A stretch of 64,000 bases of DNA, taken from assembly GCA_004194705.1 (NCBI GenBank), contig SADC01000251.1, positions 186,001 to 250,000 of the forward strand, given 5' to 3'. This document shows positions 46,460-57,338 of the stretch, in pieces (position 1 is the first letter of the stretch; each line of letters starts with the position of its first letter). Below the pieces are notes generated by a model that did not search any database, was not told the origin of the DNA, and was given only the letters and a program-made list of their open reading frames with translations. The stretch comes from Ditylenchus dipsaci (lineage: Eukaryota; Nematoda; Chromadorea; Rhabditida; Anguinidae). The position numbers were made by a program, and so were the translations under genes.

Positions 46460-47190
46460 TTCGTCTTTTGGAGCCGCAAAGACTCAACCATCTTTCATAA
46501 AATTGTAATTTCAAATAACAGAAATCCTGAAATAAAAATTCAATTCTAAGCCAAGTTAATTGTGCTGAGCATGAATCCGGTGTAATTTTAATCATTGAAA
46601 CATTATTACACAATTTTCAGAAAGATCTTTTTGTGACCAAAATTGACCATTGTTGGTCGAAAATGTTATATTGGGGCTTCTTTTTTCTTTACACACTGCA
46701 ATTTGCCGGTTGACCGACTTTTGCGAGCCTACACTTCCGCACCACGACATTTGCACACCACGAACCCTAGGTAGATACCCACTCCAAGATGGTCGACCCC
46801 AAAATTTAGAGAAACATTGTCCTTAAGTGTACAAATTATTATATCTTGCCTGAAACGGTGCCTTGAGTTTTTTAGTGAAATTTAAAAGTCGGTTTTTGTC
46901 GTCAAATTTGCAGGCTGCAGGAAAAATAATGTCTGCTACCCCCTAGATTCGAACCTACAACCTCAATATTTTGGAAGGGGAATTTACCGCGGGGAATTTG
47001 TGCTGCCCACCTGGTTTAAGTGGCGTTTCGAATGATTCTTACACATCATTAATCACCCTCCTCGCGAATTCTCATGGATTCCTACTATATTTGAGCAATT
47101 AATTTTTGGCGCGCATATGTCGGAGCGCTAATGTTGGTTAACTCAATTTGCCTACTAAAAACAAGATTTTAAAGGAGGATGTTTCCATAG
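46460..47190. other. No gene recognised; a tRNA-like B box on the minus strand
   Basis: GTAGGTTCGAATCTAGGGGG on the minus strand (about 46942-46961) contains the B box GGTTCGAATCT, but there is no good A box. Probably an old tRNA-derived repeat. Confidence 0.3.
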
Positions 47191-48881
47191 GTGTGCAACG
47201 ATCAGATCAGTTCAGATCAGATCGCCATAGATCAGATCAAGATCAGTTCAGATCAGGTAGGCAAGACAAATATACCGTATTCTCTCTATTAGTTACACGC
47301 TCTCTGATAAACCAACACTCTCTAAAAATCCACACTCCAGAGGGTAGTAGAAATAGGCTGTATGTGAATTTCCCCACTAAAAGTGTGAAATTCCCCACCA
47401 AATTGATTAAATTCCCCAACAAATTCAAATTCTTTCTAAAAATAGTGAACTTCCCCACCGAAATTGTGAAATTCCCCACCAAATTTTTTACAAAATTATT
47501 TATACCTTTTTCTGTCCAAGACCAATTTTTTAGCTTGAAAATGGCTTAGATTGCTCAGAATCCCACCTCGAAATGGCCAGAAGATTTTTGGATTTTTATT
47601 AAAGGAGGGGGGGGGGGGGTTGAACTTTTTGCGAAAATTCGATTGGGCGGATGAGATTTCCGGTCCGATGGGTCCGATCACTCAGAATTTTAGATTTATG
47701 GTGGTTTTGAGTATCCTTGGGTGAAATTCTGAGTGATTAAGCCCATCTGACCCGAAATCTGATTTGCCCAGTTTACCCCCCTTCAGTAAACCCCCAAAAA
47801 ACCAACTTTCAGGGGCTTTTGGCGGGGGTGGGATTCTGAGCAATCCAAGTCATTTTCAGGCTAAAAAATTTGAATTCTCGCAAAATTATGCACAATTTGA
47901 TTGGTCTTGGACAGAAAAAGGCATAAATAATTTTTTAAAAAGTTTGGTGGGGAATTTTACAATTTTAGTTGGGAAATTCACTATTTTTAGAACGAATTTG
48001 AATTTGGTGGGAAATTTAATAAATTTGGTGGGGAATTTCACACTTTTGGTGGGGAAATTCAATTTGATCCATGGAAATATGATCCCACACCTTCATCCCC
48101 TATCTAATAAACCCACACACTCTAGTAACCCCACACCTTGAGGATGATTGAAAAATAATCCCACATGTGGAACTATTATAGAGAATGCGGTAGTCAAATG
48201 AATAGCCAAAAATAGCCAAAAAATTTCGCTAATTTAATTTTCTTGTTCTGAATTCAACTTTGATTGCTCAGAATTCCACCCGGAAAGGCCAGAAGGCCCT
48301 GGAAATTGGTTTTTCGGGCGTTTACTAAAAAGGAGTAAATTTTTTTGCGAAAATTTGATTGCTCGCATCAGAATCCCACTTTGATCAGCTCAATTGCTCA
48401 GATTACCACCCTGAACCATTCAAAACCACCCTAAACTACTTAAAACCACTCTGTACCACTCTAAAAACCCTAAACTTTGATCCAGGATACTGAATTACTG
48501 GTTGGGAGTGGTATAGAGTGGTTATTTCTCTTTTTCCCACATTGAAACGCTCTAAACCACCCTCAACCAGCGTTTAAGTACCCTAAACCAGAGTTAACCG
48601 TGGTGTCAAGTGGTTTAGGGTGGTTTTGAATGGTTCAGGGTGGTAATCTGAGCGATTGAGCTGATCCAGGTGGGTTCTGATGCGCGCAATCAAATTTTCG
48701 CGAAAATTTTACCCCCCCCCCCCATCGTTAGTAAACCCCTGAAAAACCAATTTCCAGGTCCTTCTGGCCTTTCCGGGTGGGATTCCGGGCCATCAAAGTT
48801 GAATTCAGAACATTTTTTTGACTATTTTGGCTTATTATTCGTCTATATTTGTCTTGCCGATCTGATCTGATCTTGTGCGAT
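47191..48881. repeat. Nested foldbacks with GATCAGATC and AATTCCCCACC arms
   Basis: Outermost: CAACGATCAGATCAG at 47198 and GATCTGATCTGATC at 48858. Inside, 47273-48192 is an ACCGTATTC-family element whose arms contain tandem AATTCCCCACCAAATT (47370-47490) and inverted TTTGGTGGGGAATT (47940-48065). Around 48230-48800 a further foldback uses CCACCCTGAACCATTC-like repeats. No coding content. Confidence 0.65.
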
Positions 48882-49029
48882 GGGGGGGGGGTGTTGGTTT
48901 GGTATTACAGTAGCGCCAAAAGTATTTACTTTAGTTAGAGAATTGAACACACGTCTGGTCACGCGTGGTAATTGCTGCAATAGGCTCACTGTTGAAAATT
49001 TAAGACATTTTATCACTAATCTAATTTTT

Positions 49030-49706
49030 GGCGCTACTTGCATATGCCCCCCCCCCCCCATAAATCAATTTTTTTGAAGGTGTTTTAAAACACCCCATAT
49101 CGACCTAAAATCACCTCAGGAGCTCGAAAAAGACATTATTTTTGAGTTCTGGTCTATGAAAAATTGAGTTTTGAGACCACCCAAAATTACCCAATCTGAC
49201 TATTTTCAAAAGGATTTAGGGCTCTTTTGGGTGGGAAAGTACCAAAAAGACGCTAATTTTGTATAAAAGAAAGATGATGAACATAGTTTTGAATACTGGG
49301 CCCTCCGCATAAATAAACTATGGTTGCATGATTTTTCATGCATCCAGAGTCACTTTCGAGTGATTTGTGTCTAAGGTATGTGGGTGTGCGCATCTCAACC
49401 CCAAGCTACCAAGCCAGGGGTTGGTCGGTTAGAGATGCGCGCACTCACTTACCTTAGACACAATTCCTAGTAGTACTCTTGATCAAAATGCATTTAGAGG
49501 TAATTTTTGCCAAGTTCCATGTTGAAAAACAGGGTAAAACCGTCATATGGTCGAAATTTCAAAATGCCCAAAACTCGCTTTTTTACAGACCAGAACTCAA
49601 AAATAATGTCTTTTTTGAACTCCTGAAGCGATTTTGAGTCGATATAGGGTGTTTTAAACACTTTTAAAAAAGGTTGATTGGGGGGGGGGTATATGTAAGT
49701 AGCGTC
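49030..49706. mobile_element. C-tract hAT-like element, copy D
   Basis: Ends GGCGCTACTTGCATATGCCC and the complement of GACGCTACTTACATATACCC; perfect 8-bp TSD TAATTTTT (49022-49029, 49707-49714). The central hairpin at about 49367-49460 has the family GTCTAAGGTATGTGGGTGTG stem. It ends only 13 bases before the start codon of the gene at 49720. Confidence 0.88.
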
Positions 49707-49719
49707 TAATTTTTTCAGG

Positions 49720-52700
49720 ATGAGCTTCCCTGTCAGATGGCCCCCTCCTTTCTATGCAGGTCTCCTGTCTATGCTCCTCTCTGTGGTCTTCAATAGCCCG
49801 TTTCTACTACAAGCTCCAGTCATATTCCAATTCTAATGACTAACACTACTTCTGCTGCTCTTTTTTTTGATTGCGTGGGAAAGTTGGACGGGTTTTGGTC
49901 CCAATCATCCGGATTTTGTCAAGACAATCATTTTGTAATGTGCTCAAATGGTCGAAGCACTGTTTTTGGATGCCCATTAGGTATGTGGTTGATGGTTTCG
50001 GTGGATGCAATACTATGCAATCTTGCAACAGGTAGTTTTACATACAGTATTACCTCTAATGAAGCCCCCCCCCCACCTAAATTGAAAAAGTTGTTTGTAG
50101 AAATGTGTCTTTGATCCATTAGGGGAGGGGGTTGGTGAGGAGAAAATCGGGCTATTTCGAATTAGGCGAGAATTGAACCTACTTTTTGGCGTAAAAATAG
50201 TCCTAATTTCAAAAAGGGCTGACGACTCCGTTTTGCGATATTTTTGAGTTCCGCCTAATTTTAGCCAACTTTTGTAAGCCAGAGCTTAATTTTTGTAAGA
50301 CACCTTCCTAACAAATTTCAATGCTTAACAACATGATGTAATTGGGTCTTCGTAGTTGAATTTCTAATTTCCAGAAAACAGCCTCTCAAAAAAACATCGC
50401 AAAGGGGAATTTCATTTTTCGGCTTGCGATGTTTTTGCGTTGTTTTTTGAGAGCTTTTTTTTATAAACATTCTGTTATAATTTTCACTACATGTTATATA
50501 CCGAAATTTAGCTCAATTAAAGTTAGCTGAGGAATGTAAAGTTTGTTTAATCACGCGTTTTCTTTATTATCGTCAAAATTGAGCCGAAACTTGACAGAAA
50601 TAACAATTAAAAAATAATTTTTCCCCTTTGCGATGTTTTTTTGAGGCTGTTTTCTGGTAATTAGAAAGTCAACTACGAAGACCCAATTACATCATGTGGT
50701 TAAGCATTAAAAGTTGTTAGGAAGGTGTATTATAAAAATTAAGCTCTGGCTTACAAAAGTTGGCTAAAATTAGACGGAACTCAAAAACATCGCAAAATGG
50801 ATCGTCCGCACTTTTTAAATGGCCCTACCTCCTCCTTTCCACTTTCGAAGACTTTTCCCAGGCTAGTTACTACCAGGGTGGTATCCACAGCCGGCTGAAG
50901 TCAACAGCCTGAGTTTAAATTTAGCCATCGGCCGACTGAGGCTGTTGCTGAGTTAATCGTCGAGCATACCACTCTGGTTACTACTCATTTCGTAGCTCAT
51001 CTCACTATCTACAAATTGAGCGGTAACTTGCCTTAGAGAAGTCTTTGAAAAATGTGTAAACACAATGTCACAAACACGATTGTGATTGAGGAGGGGAGGG
51101 GGCATTTAGAGATAATACGGTAACTATCTTATAATTAGTTCAAATATTTTCTTTCAGAAGTTTTCCTCAGCTCTCTGTCAGTTCGACAACTAGTGTTAGG
51201 TCAGTTTCTTTTGTGCACAAGAAACTGGCAGTGCTTCAAAGCCTCGGCGGCAGAAGATCAGGTGTGATTCAGCAGATGAAGGAGGTTTACGAAGAGGTCA
51301 AAAACATACCAAGTTATTTATGTGCTTGGTCTGGTTACTGCGAAAACCACCAAGAAAAAGCAGCGGGTGAGGCCGGAACTACACTGCCCAGTCCAGTAGA
51401 CGGATTTTGTGGAGAAAATACCATGGCTGTGAGCAGAACACTTGAACAACTGCATGATGCTCACATCGAGCCTCTGCTGTTATGGTCTGAAAAGTTGGTT
51501 TTTTTTTTCTTTAAAGCAGGTGCACTGTTTTAACCCTAGCTAAATTTCGGAAAGGGTGAAAAATTTGGAAGGGTGAAAAATTATAGCCCATGGGCTATAA
51601 ATAGAGTAAATACGGTAGAAGGCAGGGCTGTAAAAACATCCGAAGAACATCCGGATGTGGATGTATACATCCGAAACATCCACATCCGGCGGATGTGGAT
51701 GTGGATGTTGGATGTCAAAAATGTTTGGGTCGGATGTCGGATGTGGATGTCAATAAATTTTCAGGTCGGATGTGAGCGGATGTTTTCATTGATTTTACAC
51801 GGATTTTTCGGATGTTTCGGATGTCAAAAATTTCACATCCGGATGTCGGATGTGGATGTTGGATGTCGAAAATTTTTGGGTCGGATGTCGGATGTGGATG
51901 TGGATGTCAAAATTTTTTAGGCCGGATGTGGATGTAGGATGTCAAAAATAAAAAATTTACAGCCTGGTAGAAGGAAATTTAATGAAGTTTTATACAGTAC
52001 TTACTGTATTTCCTCTTATTGGCCCCCCCTCCTCGACTTTGAGCTATTATATCTCAGTCCAAATTTTTTTTTCGAACAGGTTTTTTTACGTTTTCTTAGT
52101 TCCACGAGCTCTACTGATTCTGCATTTTAGATTTGAAAATTCAGCCAAAAAATACAGAATGACTCTAATTGCCGCCCCTCCTAGAGTTCGATTGCAAAAT
52201 ATGCGCCCCGAGGCGACAATTAGAGGAAATACGGTATTCATAAGGTGACATTCTCATGTTTTGCGCCGTTTTTATTTCTTGCCGTTTAACCTACAAACAT
52301 GTTTAAAGGCTCTTTCACCCAGTTCCAGTGACTAAAAAGTTATAGAAAACGTAATAATCAAACTTAGAATATTGATTTTTTTTGAATTTTTTTGAATTTT
52401 TTTTCCGAAATTTTGTAGGGTCAGTGCCGTGAGCCCGTGCCGAAATTTTCAGAGTCGGTGTCATGAGCTGGTGCCGGTACCAGATTTTTCAAGGTCAGTG
52501 CCATAAATCGGTGCCGGTGCCAAAACTCTAATAAAAGTGAAATTACATTGGTGCAGGAATTCTAAGACTCAGAACACTGGTAACAATACTTCCATGGCTA
52601 AAAGTGGAATATCTCAGAGCTCAGCCCACTTTTTGAAACGCGGTTTTTTGTAATTGAAAATAAAAATGTTTATTTTCAGATTTTGTTATAATTGTCTGTT

Positions 52701-54466
52701 TTGTCCTATTGAAAACCATAACTACTACCGAATGAAGAAAAATATTCTCAGCTGCGGATATTTTTCGGACCTGTACGGTTAAAAATGAAATTTATCGTAC
52801 AGGTTTATATCAAAGAAGGTCCAAGGATTGGGGGGAGGAAGCTGAGATTTCCATCATAGTACCTCCAAATTTCTTATTAATATCTTAATCACCAAAAAAC
52901 AATATTTGCTCAGATCCAACCATGATGTTTGCAACTCTTGGGCTGTAGAATCGGGCATCGAAACAGCAGCTCCGATGGCAGGATTGCAATCGCGCTCAGA
53001 TGAAAAAGACAAGTACCATCCCGAAGTTGGACACTTGCAGGGTTGCAAGGACTGCTTTAAGTTCGCAAAGGCAGTCACCCACGTAATATATTTTACTGAG
53101 GTTTTGATTTAAAATAATCTCTGTTTTTTTTAGATTCTTGCAGCTTCAGAGCTTCTCTCCACAGGCGTGTTTGAGAAGATTTGTCAGGCAGATAAAGAAA
53201 TGACGGCAGATGACAAAAAAAGATGTTCCAATACACAGAAGGATTCTTGGCTTCAACTTTGGAAGTTGCGTTAGAATTTTTGTCCTACGAGGTCCTTTGC
53301 AAAATTGTCACAGCACAGTGTATACCAACCGAGGAGATGTGAGTTAAAATTAGGGTTGGATGATAATTAATATCTAGGGTAGTTCTCGGGCGGGTACCCG
53401 ACCAGTTTGGATACCCGTATCCCGGGTTTTCGGGCAAATTATGTGGACCATATACCCTGGTCTAAAAAAACCATGATACCCGAGTCTACTACCCGTCCGG
53501 TTTACGGCTCCAAAAAAGTACTGGATAAAAAGGCTCCAGGAAAGTGCATACACTGATATTATTTAAAAAAATTGAATTAGTGTTTGATTTTTTGCGATAC
53601 CTCAAACTTTGATTTCGTCAACCAAAACTTAAATTGAGAATACGGATTCGCGTTCAGCATGGTTGATTCACTTGAGAAACCGCCATTTGGTTCTCACACT
53701 CACTGTCCAACTTCGAATTCTATTCGAGACAAAAATTTATTTAGATTCAAATTTTTTCAAATTTTAAATAATTTTTGTCTCGAATGGAATTTAAAATTTG
53801 TCAGAGAGTTTGAAAACTAAATGTCAGTTTCTCAAGTAAATCAATCATGCTGAACACTGAACCGGCGTCAGAATTTCAGTTTTGCCTGATGAAATCAAAG
53901 TTTCAGGTATAAGTGCCTTTTGAAATATACTTTTGAACGTCTCCAAAAACTTGTTTTGGATCAAATAACTTTCTGGTGCAGTTTTTTCTCGCTACTGATT
54001 TTAAAAGCATGTTACTTAAAGCAATGGTAAACCAAAAAAAATGCAACATTATTGCGAAACCAGTACCAGTACTAGTTACTAGTAATAACCCCACTTATAA
54101 TTCATTATAAATCTCTCTTTTTTTTCAAAACAATAATAGCAAAAAATTGAGGCCCCACTATGCGACAAAGCTGGTTGGTGGAAGAGAAGTGCGCTCTTGC
54201 GCTTTATGCAAGGACTTTATGGCGAAGACGGCAAAAGTGCTAAAAATGGTGTCTGCAGGATCCGAGTTTATGTCATCAACCCTGTGCAAAGGCAATTTAG
54301 TGTGCACTGCACCTGGGGCATTTTCAATGACGTTGTTAATCGCATATCTCCGCTCAGCAACAAGATCACCACTTACGAGGAGGCTTGCGACAGCATTGGC
54401 TGTTGGAATCCAGAACCAGAACAAAAACAACTGAATGCTATAGTGCTGCCACAAAAGATGGCATAA
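49720..54466 (+). CDS. Secreted protein with chitin-binding-like and two saposin-B-like domains, 5 exons
   Basis: Exons 49720-50031, 51158-51493, 52914-53082, 53134-53338, 54140-54466. Exon 1 starts right after an ATTTTTTCAG acceptor with a signal-like MSFPVRWPPPFYAGLLSMLL, then a peritrophin-type (CBM14-like) block: GKLDGFWSQSSGFC, FVMCSNG, GCPLGMWL, AILC. Exon 2 has a helical region with SYLCAWSGYC. Exons 3-4 give a saposin-B-like helical domain: GCKDCFKFAKAVTHILAASE, FEKICQADKEM, YEVLCKIVTAQC. Exon 5 gives a second: VRSCALCKDFMAKTAKVL, STLCKGNLVC, ACDSIGCW. Saposin-B domains bind lipids and membranes; CBM14 binds chitin; the combination suggests an extracellular role, inferred. Single-base gaps near 49801, in exon 2 before 51210, at 53215-53221 (A7) and at 54321-54324 (T4) break the frame; adding one base at each makes all phases match and gives about 450 residues. 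Whether exons 1-2 and 3-5 are one gene rests on phase agreement. Confidence 0.65.
50219..50801. repeat. Long foldback in intron 1 of the saposin gene
   Basis: Arms of about 220 bp: TTTTGCGATATTTTTGAGTT, AGCCAGAGCTTAATTTTTGT, ATGTAATTGGGTCTTCGTAG on the left, near-perfect complements on the right, around TTTTCGGCTTGCGATGTTTT. No coding content. The long, well-kept arms would form a stable hairpin RNA if transcribed. Confidence 0.8.
51623..51966. mobile_element. hAT-type miniature element, GGATGTGGATGT arms
   Basis: CAGGGCTGTAAAAACATCCG on the left and AAATTTACAGCCTG on the right, with a perfect 8-bp TSD GTAGAAGG (51615-51622, 51967-51974). The body is CGGATGTGGATGT repeats in several phases. 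Confidence 0.9.
52002..52236. mobile_element. ACCGTATT-family miniature element
   Basis: TACTGTATTTCCTCTTATTG and the complement of TACCGTATTTCCTCTAATTG. The inner stretch GGCCCCCCCTCC replaces the sequence seen at the same place in other copies. Confidence 0.75.
52410..52530. repeat. GTGCCGGTGCC repeat, probable hAT miniature-element fragment
   Basis: Repeats of GGTCAGTGCCGTGAG, CGGTGTCATGAGCTGGTG and CGGTGCCGGTGCCAAAAC. Arms resemble other hAT pieces here, but ends and TSD are unclear. It lies in an intron of the saposin gene. Confidence 0.45.
53388..53870. repeat. GGGTACCCG repeat and CGAGACAAAAATT foldback in the last intron of the saposin gene
   Basis: 53388-53512: TAGGGTAGTTCTCGGGCGGG and GGGTACCCG units. 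53650-53870: TTCAGCATGGTTGATTCACT pairs with the complement near 53850, and TTCGAGACAAAAATT with AATTTTTGTCTCGAA. Probably two miniature elements. Confidence 0.5.
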
Positions 54467-54537
54467 GTGTGCTGTTCTCCATTGCCAGGTTGCAACTTAA
54501 TCATGAAAACGATTTCTTAACACGATAACTCTCGACT

Positions 54538-56166
54538 GTAAGGTTAGACTACCTAAGGGTTTTTAGACCTGCTAGAAACCTGATCATTTTGGCATACAGT
54601 CCACTCTCGATATTAGCACACCTCCTCAAGTTCGTTCCGCCTAGGGTCCAACACTTTTTACATCAATGTTGAAATATTTTGCCCAACCTTATTGGTCAGT
54701 CTAATCAAAATTTGCATGGATTTCGATTTTACCGATCGTTTTTCGAAATAGCCACATCTTTACCGAAAAAACTGGCGGATCTCGATCTAAGAACATCTTT
54801 AAAAAAGTGTACTTATATCGAGAGCCGCGGGTCTTTCCGGCAAAACGCGGATATTTTGAGAAACGAAATCTGAAATTAAAATTTGTAAATTTGTACTATT
54901 TTTCTGATAAGACTGACGAATCAAGTTCACCAAAAGTTTTCGAAAATTGGATTAAAACACTGGGCGGGAACGAACTTGAGGTGGTGTCCCTATATCGACA
55001 GTATACTGTAATGTCAGCAAAAATTGGCGCTACTGGCTTATAAACCCCCCCCCCAAAACAGCTACTTTCTTATACCCCCCCCCCCCAATCCTCGGACCTA
55101 CTGGCTTATACCCCCCAAAAATCAAGATTTTTAGGAGTGGTCAAAACATATTTTTAAGCAATAATTTCGCCATAAAAGGTCCAGAAAAGCAATAAAATAG
55201 GGTTCAAGGGCTGTATTGGGAGGGGAAGGGACAAAACAGGGGCCACTTCTATAGTGCCTATAAGTACCAAAGAGTATTAATTCTCTTAGCGTTAAAGTCA
55301 CTTTCAAACCCAGCCACTTGTGGTGCACGTAAAAGTATAACTACTCGAAATGATCGGACCGATCAGCCGGGTGGATCCTGATGGTTGTCGTGTAACTTTT
55401 GGACGGCTGAGCCTCTGGCTCGTAGCCTCAGGCCGGAAGATGGGGGGACCATTTTCGGCCGAAAAATCAAAGATGTTGAGCATAGTTTTGAATACCGGGC
55501 CTACCGCATAAATAATTCTGGTATGCATGTTTTTTCATGCATCCAGAGTCACTTTCGAGGGATTTGTGTCTAAGGTATGTGGGTGTGCGCATCTCAACTC
55601 CAAGCCCCCAAGCCCCCTGCGCCCCCGAAGGGGGCGCAGGGGCTTGAGAGTTAGAGATGCGCGCACGCACTTACCTTAGACATGATTCCGAGAAGTACAC
55701 TTGATCATAAAATGCATATAGACTCTATATTATAGAGTCTATTTTTGCCACGGCCCGAGTTGAAAAACATGGTAAAGCAGCTAAAAAAAGTGGCCCCTGT
55801 ATTATTCCCTTCCCTCCCAATACAGCCCATAATCCCTTTAAACTGCTTTTCTGGTCCCTTTATGGCAAAATTATTGCATAAAAATGGTTTTAGACACTCC
55901 CAAAAAAGTCGGTTTTTGGGGTATATGACAGTAGGTCCGATTTTGGGGGGGGGGGGTTATAAGAAAGTAGCTTTTTTGGGGGGGGGGTATAAGCCAGTAG
56001 CGTCAGAAATTTTCATAAATACAGAAAGAAAAACTAGTCATTTTTAGAGAGTCACTGTGAAAATAGGGAGGATTAAGGGCACTGCACGCAAGTTAAAATG
56101 CCTAGTTTTGCGATAATCCTGCTCACCAGGTCCAAAAACCCTTAGGTAGTCTAACCGTAGGCGTAA
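54538..56166. mobile_element. Outer inverted-repeat element with two younger insertions
   Basis: GGTTAGACTACCTAAGGGTT at 54542 and AACCCTTAGGTAGTCTAACC at about 56136-56155 form the outer ends. Inside, 54597-55008 is a pogo-like element (CAGTCCACTCTCGATATTAG, flanked by TA) with the shared GGTCCAACACTTTTTA-type interior, and 55026-56004 is a C-tract element. The outer element starts about 70 bases after the stop codon of the saposin gene. Confidence 0.75.
55026..56004. mobile_element. C-tract hAT-like element, full copy C
   Basis: Ends GGCGCTACTGGCTTATAAAC and the complement of GACGCTACTGGCTTATACC, each with a C run. The interior closely follows the copy at 12341-13317, including AATCAAGATTTTTAGGAGTG, CAGCCACTTGTGGTGCACGT and the hairpin at about 55566-55682. 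Flanks CAAAAATT and AGAAATTT match only partly. Confidence 0.85.
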
Positions 56167-56712
56167 CACAGGATTGCAAACATTTACCTGACGAAGGGGG
56201 ACCGAAATGGCTAAAAAATCCTGACGGAAGGGGGGAGGTGTTAAGAACTATAGCCCAGCTAGCCCCACGCTGATAATCCAATAAGTCCAACGTTAAGTGG
56301 GAATTCTTGTGTTAACTATAAAAATTTAGAATGCCGAGCTGAACGGCTGTGCTGCAAATCTAGGGAAAGTGTTGCTTGGGACCTTGGAGAAGAAATGCAA
56401 GCTCATGAACGGAGTGGAGCACAACTGCTCAACTATGATGTAAATTATTGTTGATTTTCAGGACAAAGAAAATAAAAAATTGCAGGTGCTATCCCGCCAA
56501 CGGAGGACCATTTGATTGTGTGTCACCCACCAGCAAAATAATCAGTTATTCGCTAATTTTCTCAGATGCTTTTTCTTTCACTGGTCGTTGTGTTCAAGTG
56601 GTTGGCATTTAATAATAAATTTTGTTCGTGGACAGTTTCCTGAACTTAATAATGATGATTTCTAGGCATTTTGTTGAATTTTAACCATTTTAAAAAAAGG
56701 GCTATTGCCATG
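56167..56712. other. No gene recognised
   Basis: No exon, repeat end or RNA gene could be supported here. Confidence 0.3.
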
Positions 56713-57157
56713 GGCTAGGATACATATGGCAAAAACGAAATTGGCAAAAACGAAAGTCGGCAAAACGAAACTTGTCGAAACGATACTTGGCGAAACGAAA
56801 CATGGAAAAACGAAAGTTGGCTAAACGAAACTTGTCAAAACGAAATTTGGCAAAACGGAACTTGGCAAAACGAAACTTGGCAAAAACGAAAGTTGGCAAA
56901 AAATTGCCTTGGTCCCCCCTGTTGTCCGAAAATGTCTAAAAATCGAAATTTTTTCTCTTCTCTCAAAACGCAAAAAGGCAATTTTTTGCCAACTTTCGTT
57001 TTACTAAGTTTTGTTTTGCTAAGTTACGTTTTGCCAAATTTCGTTTTGCCAACTTTAGTTTTGCCAAGTTTCATTTCGACAAGTTTCGTTTTGTCAAGAT
57101 TCGTTTTGACAAAACCCACGTTTGCCAAGTTTCGTTTTTGCCAAATGTATCCTAGCC
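56713..57157. mobile_element. Foldback with tandem-repeat arms, GGCAAAACGAAACTT units
   Basis: Ends GGCTAGGATACATATGGC and GCCAAATGTATCCTAGCC with a perfect 8-bp TSD TTGCCATG (56705-56712, 57158-57165). The left arm is about ten diverged copies of GGCAAAACGAAACTT (15-16 bp); the right arm has the same unit inverted. The core reads TTGCCTTGGTCCCCCCTGTTG-like. The 65-residue FRFAKFRFAKF reading frame across it is only the tandem repeat translated. Confidence 0.9.
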
Positions 57158-57338
57158 TTGCCATGTACGGCCACAGAAATATCGACTCTTTGAATTTGCG
57201 GAGGACAGCTTAATTACCGCGAAAATATCTGTTAGAAGACATTTTCTGTGATTTTGCAGAAAACATTATCACCGTATTTTTTGTCAAATTTTTTTTTCTG
57301 CTTTTCTGAATTTGGAAATTTTAGTTAAGCGTCAAGAA

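Noticed and set aside
47148..48141. Open frames with repeated KFPTK or VGNFTILVGKF
   Set aside because: Translations of the AATTCCCCACCAAATT tandem arms of a foldback; no splice sites or other protein character.
49846..50119. Minus-strand frames opposite the chitin-binding exon
   Set aside because: The plus frame has the full CBM14-like Cys and Gly pattern; the minus frames have none.
56702..56899. Open frame of repeated FRFAKFRFAKF
   Set aside because: It is the translation of a 15-bp tandem repeat inside a foldback element with a perfect TSD; the opposite strand gives a similar repetitive frame.
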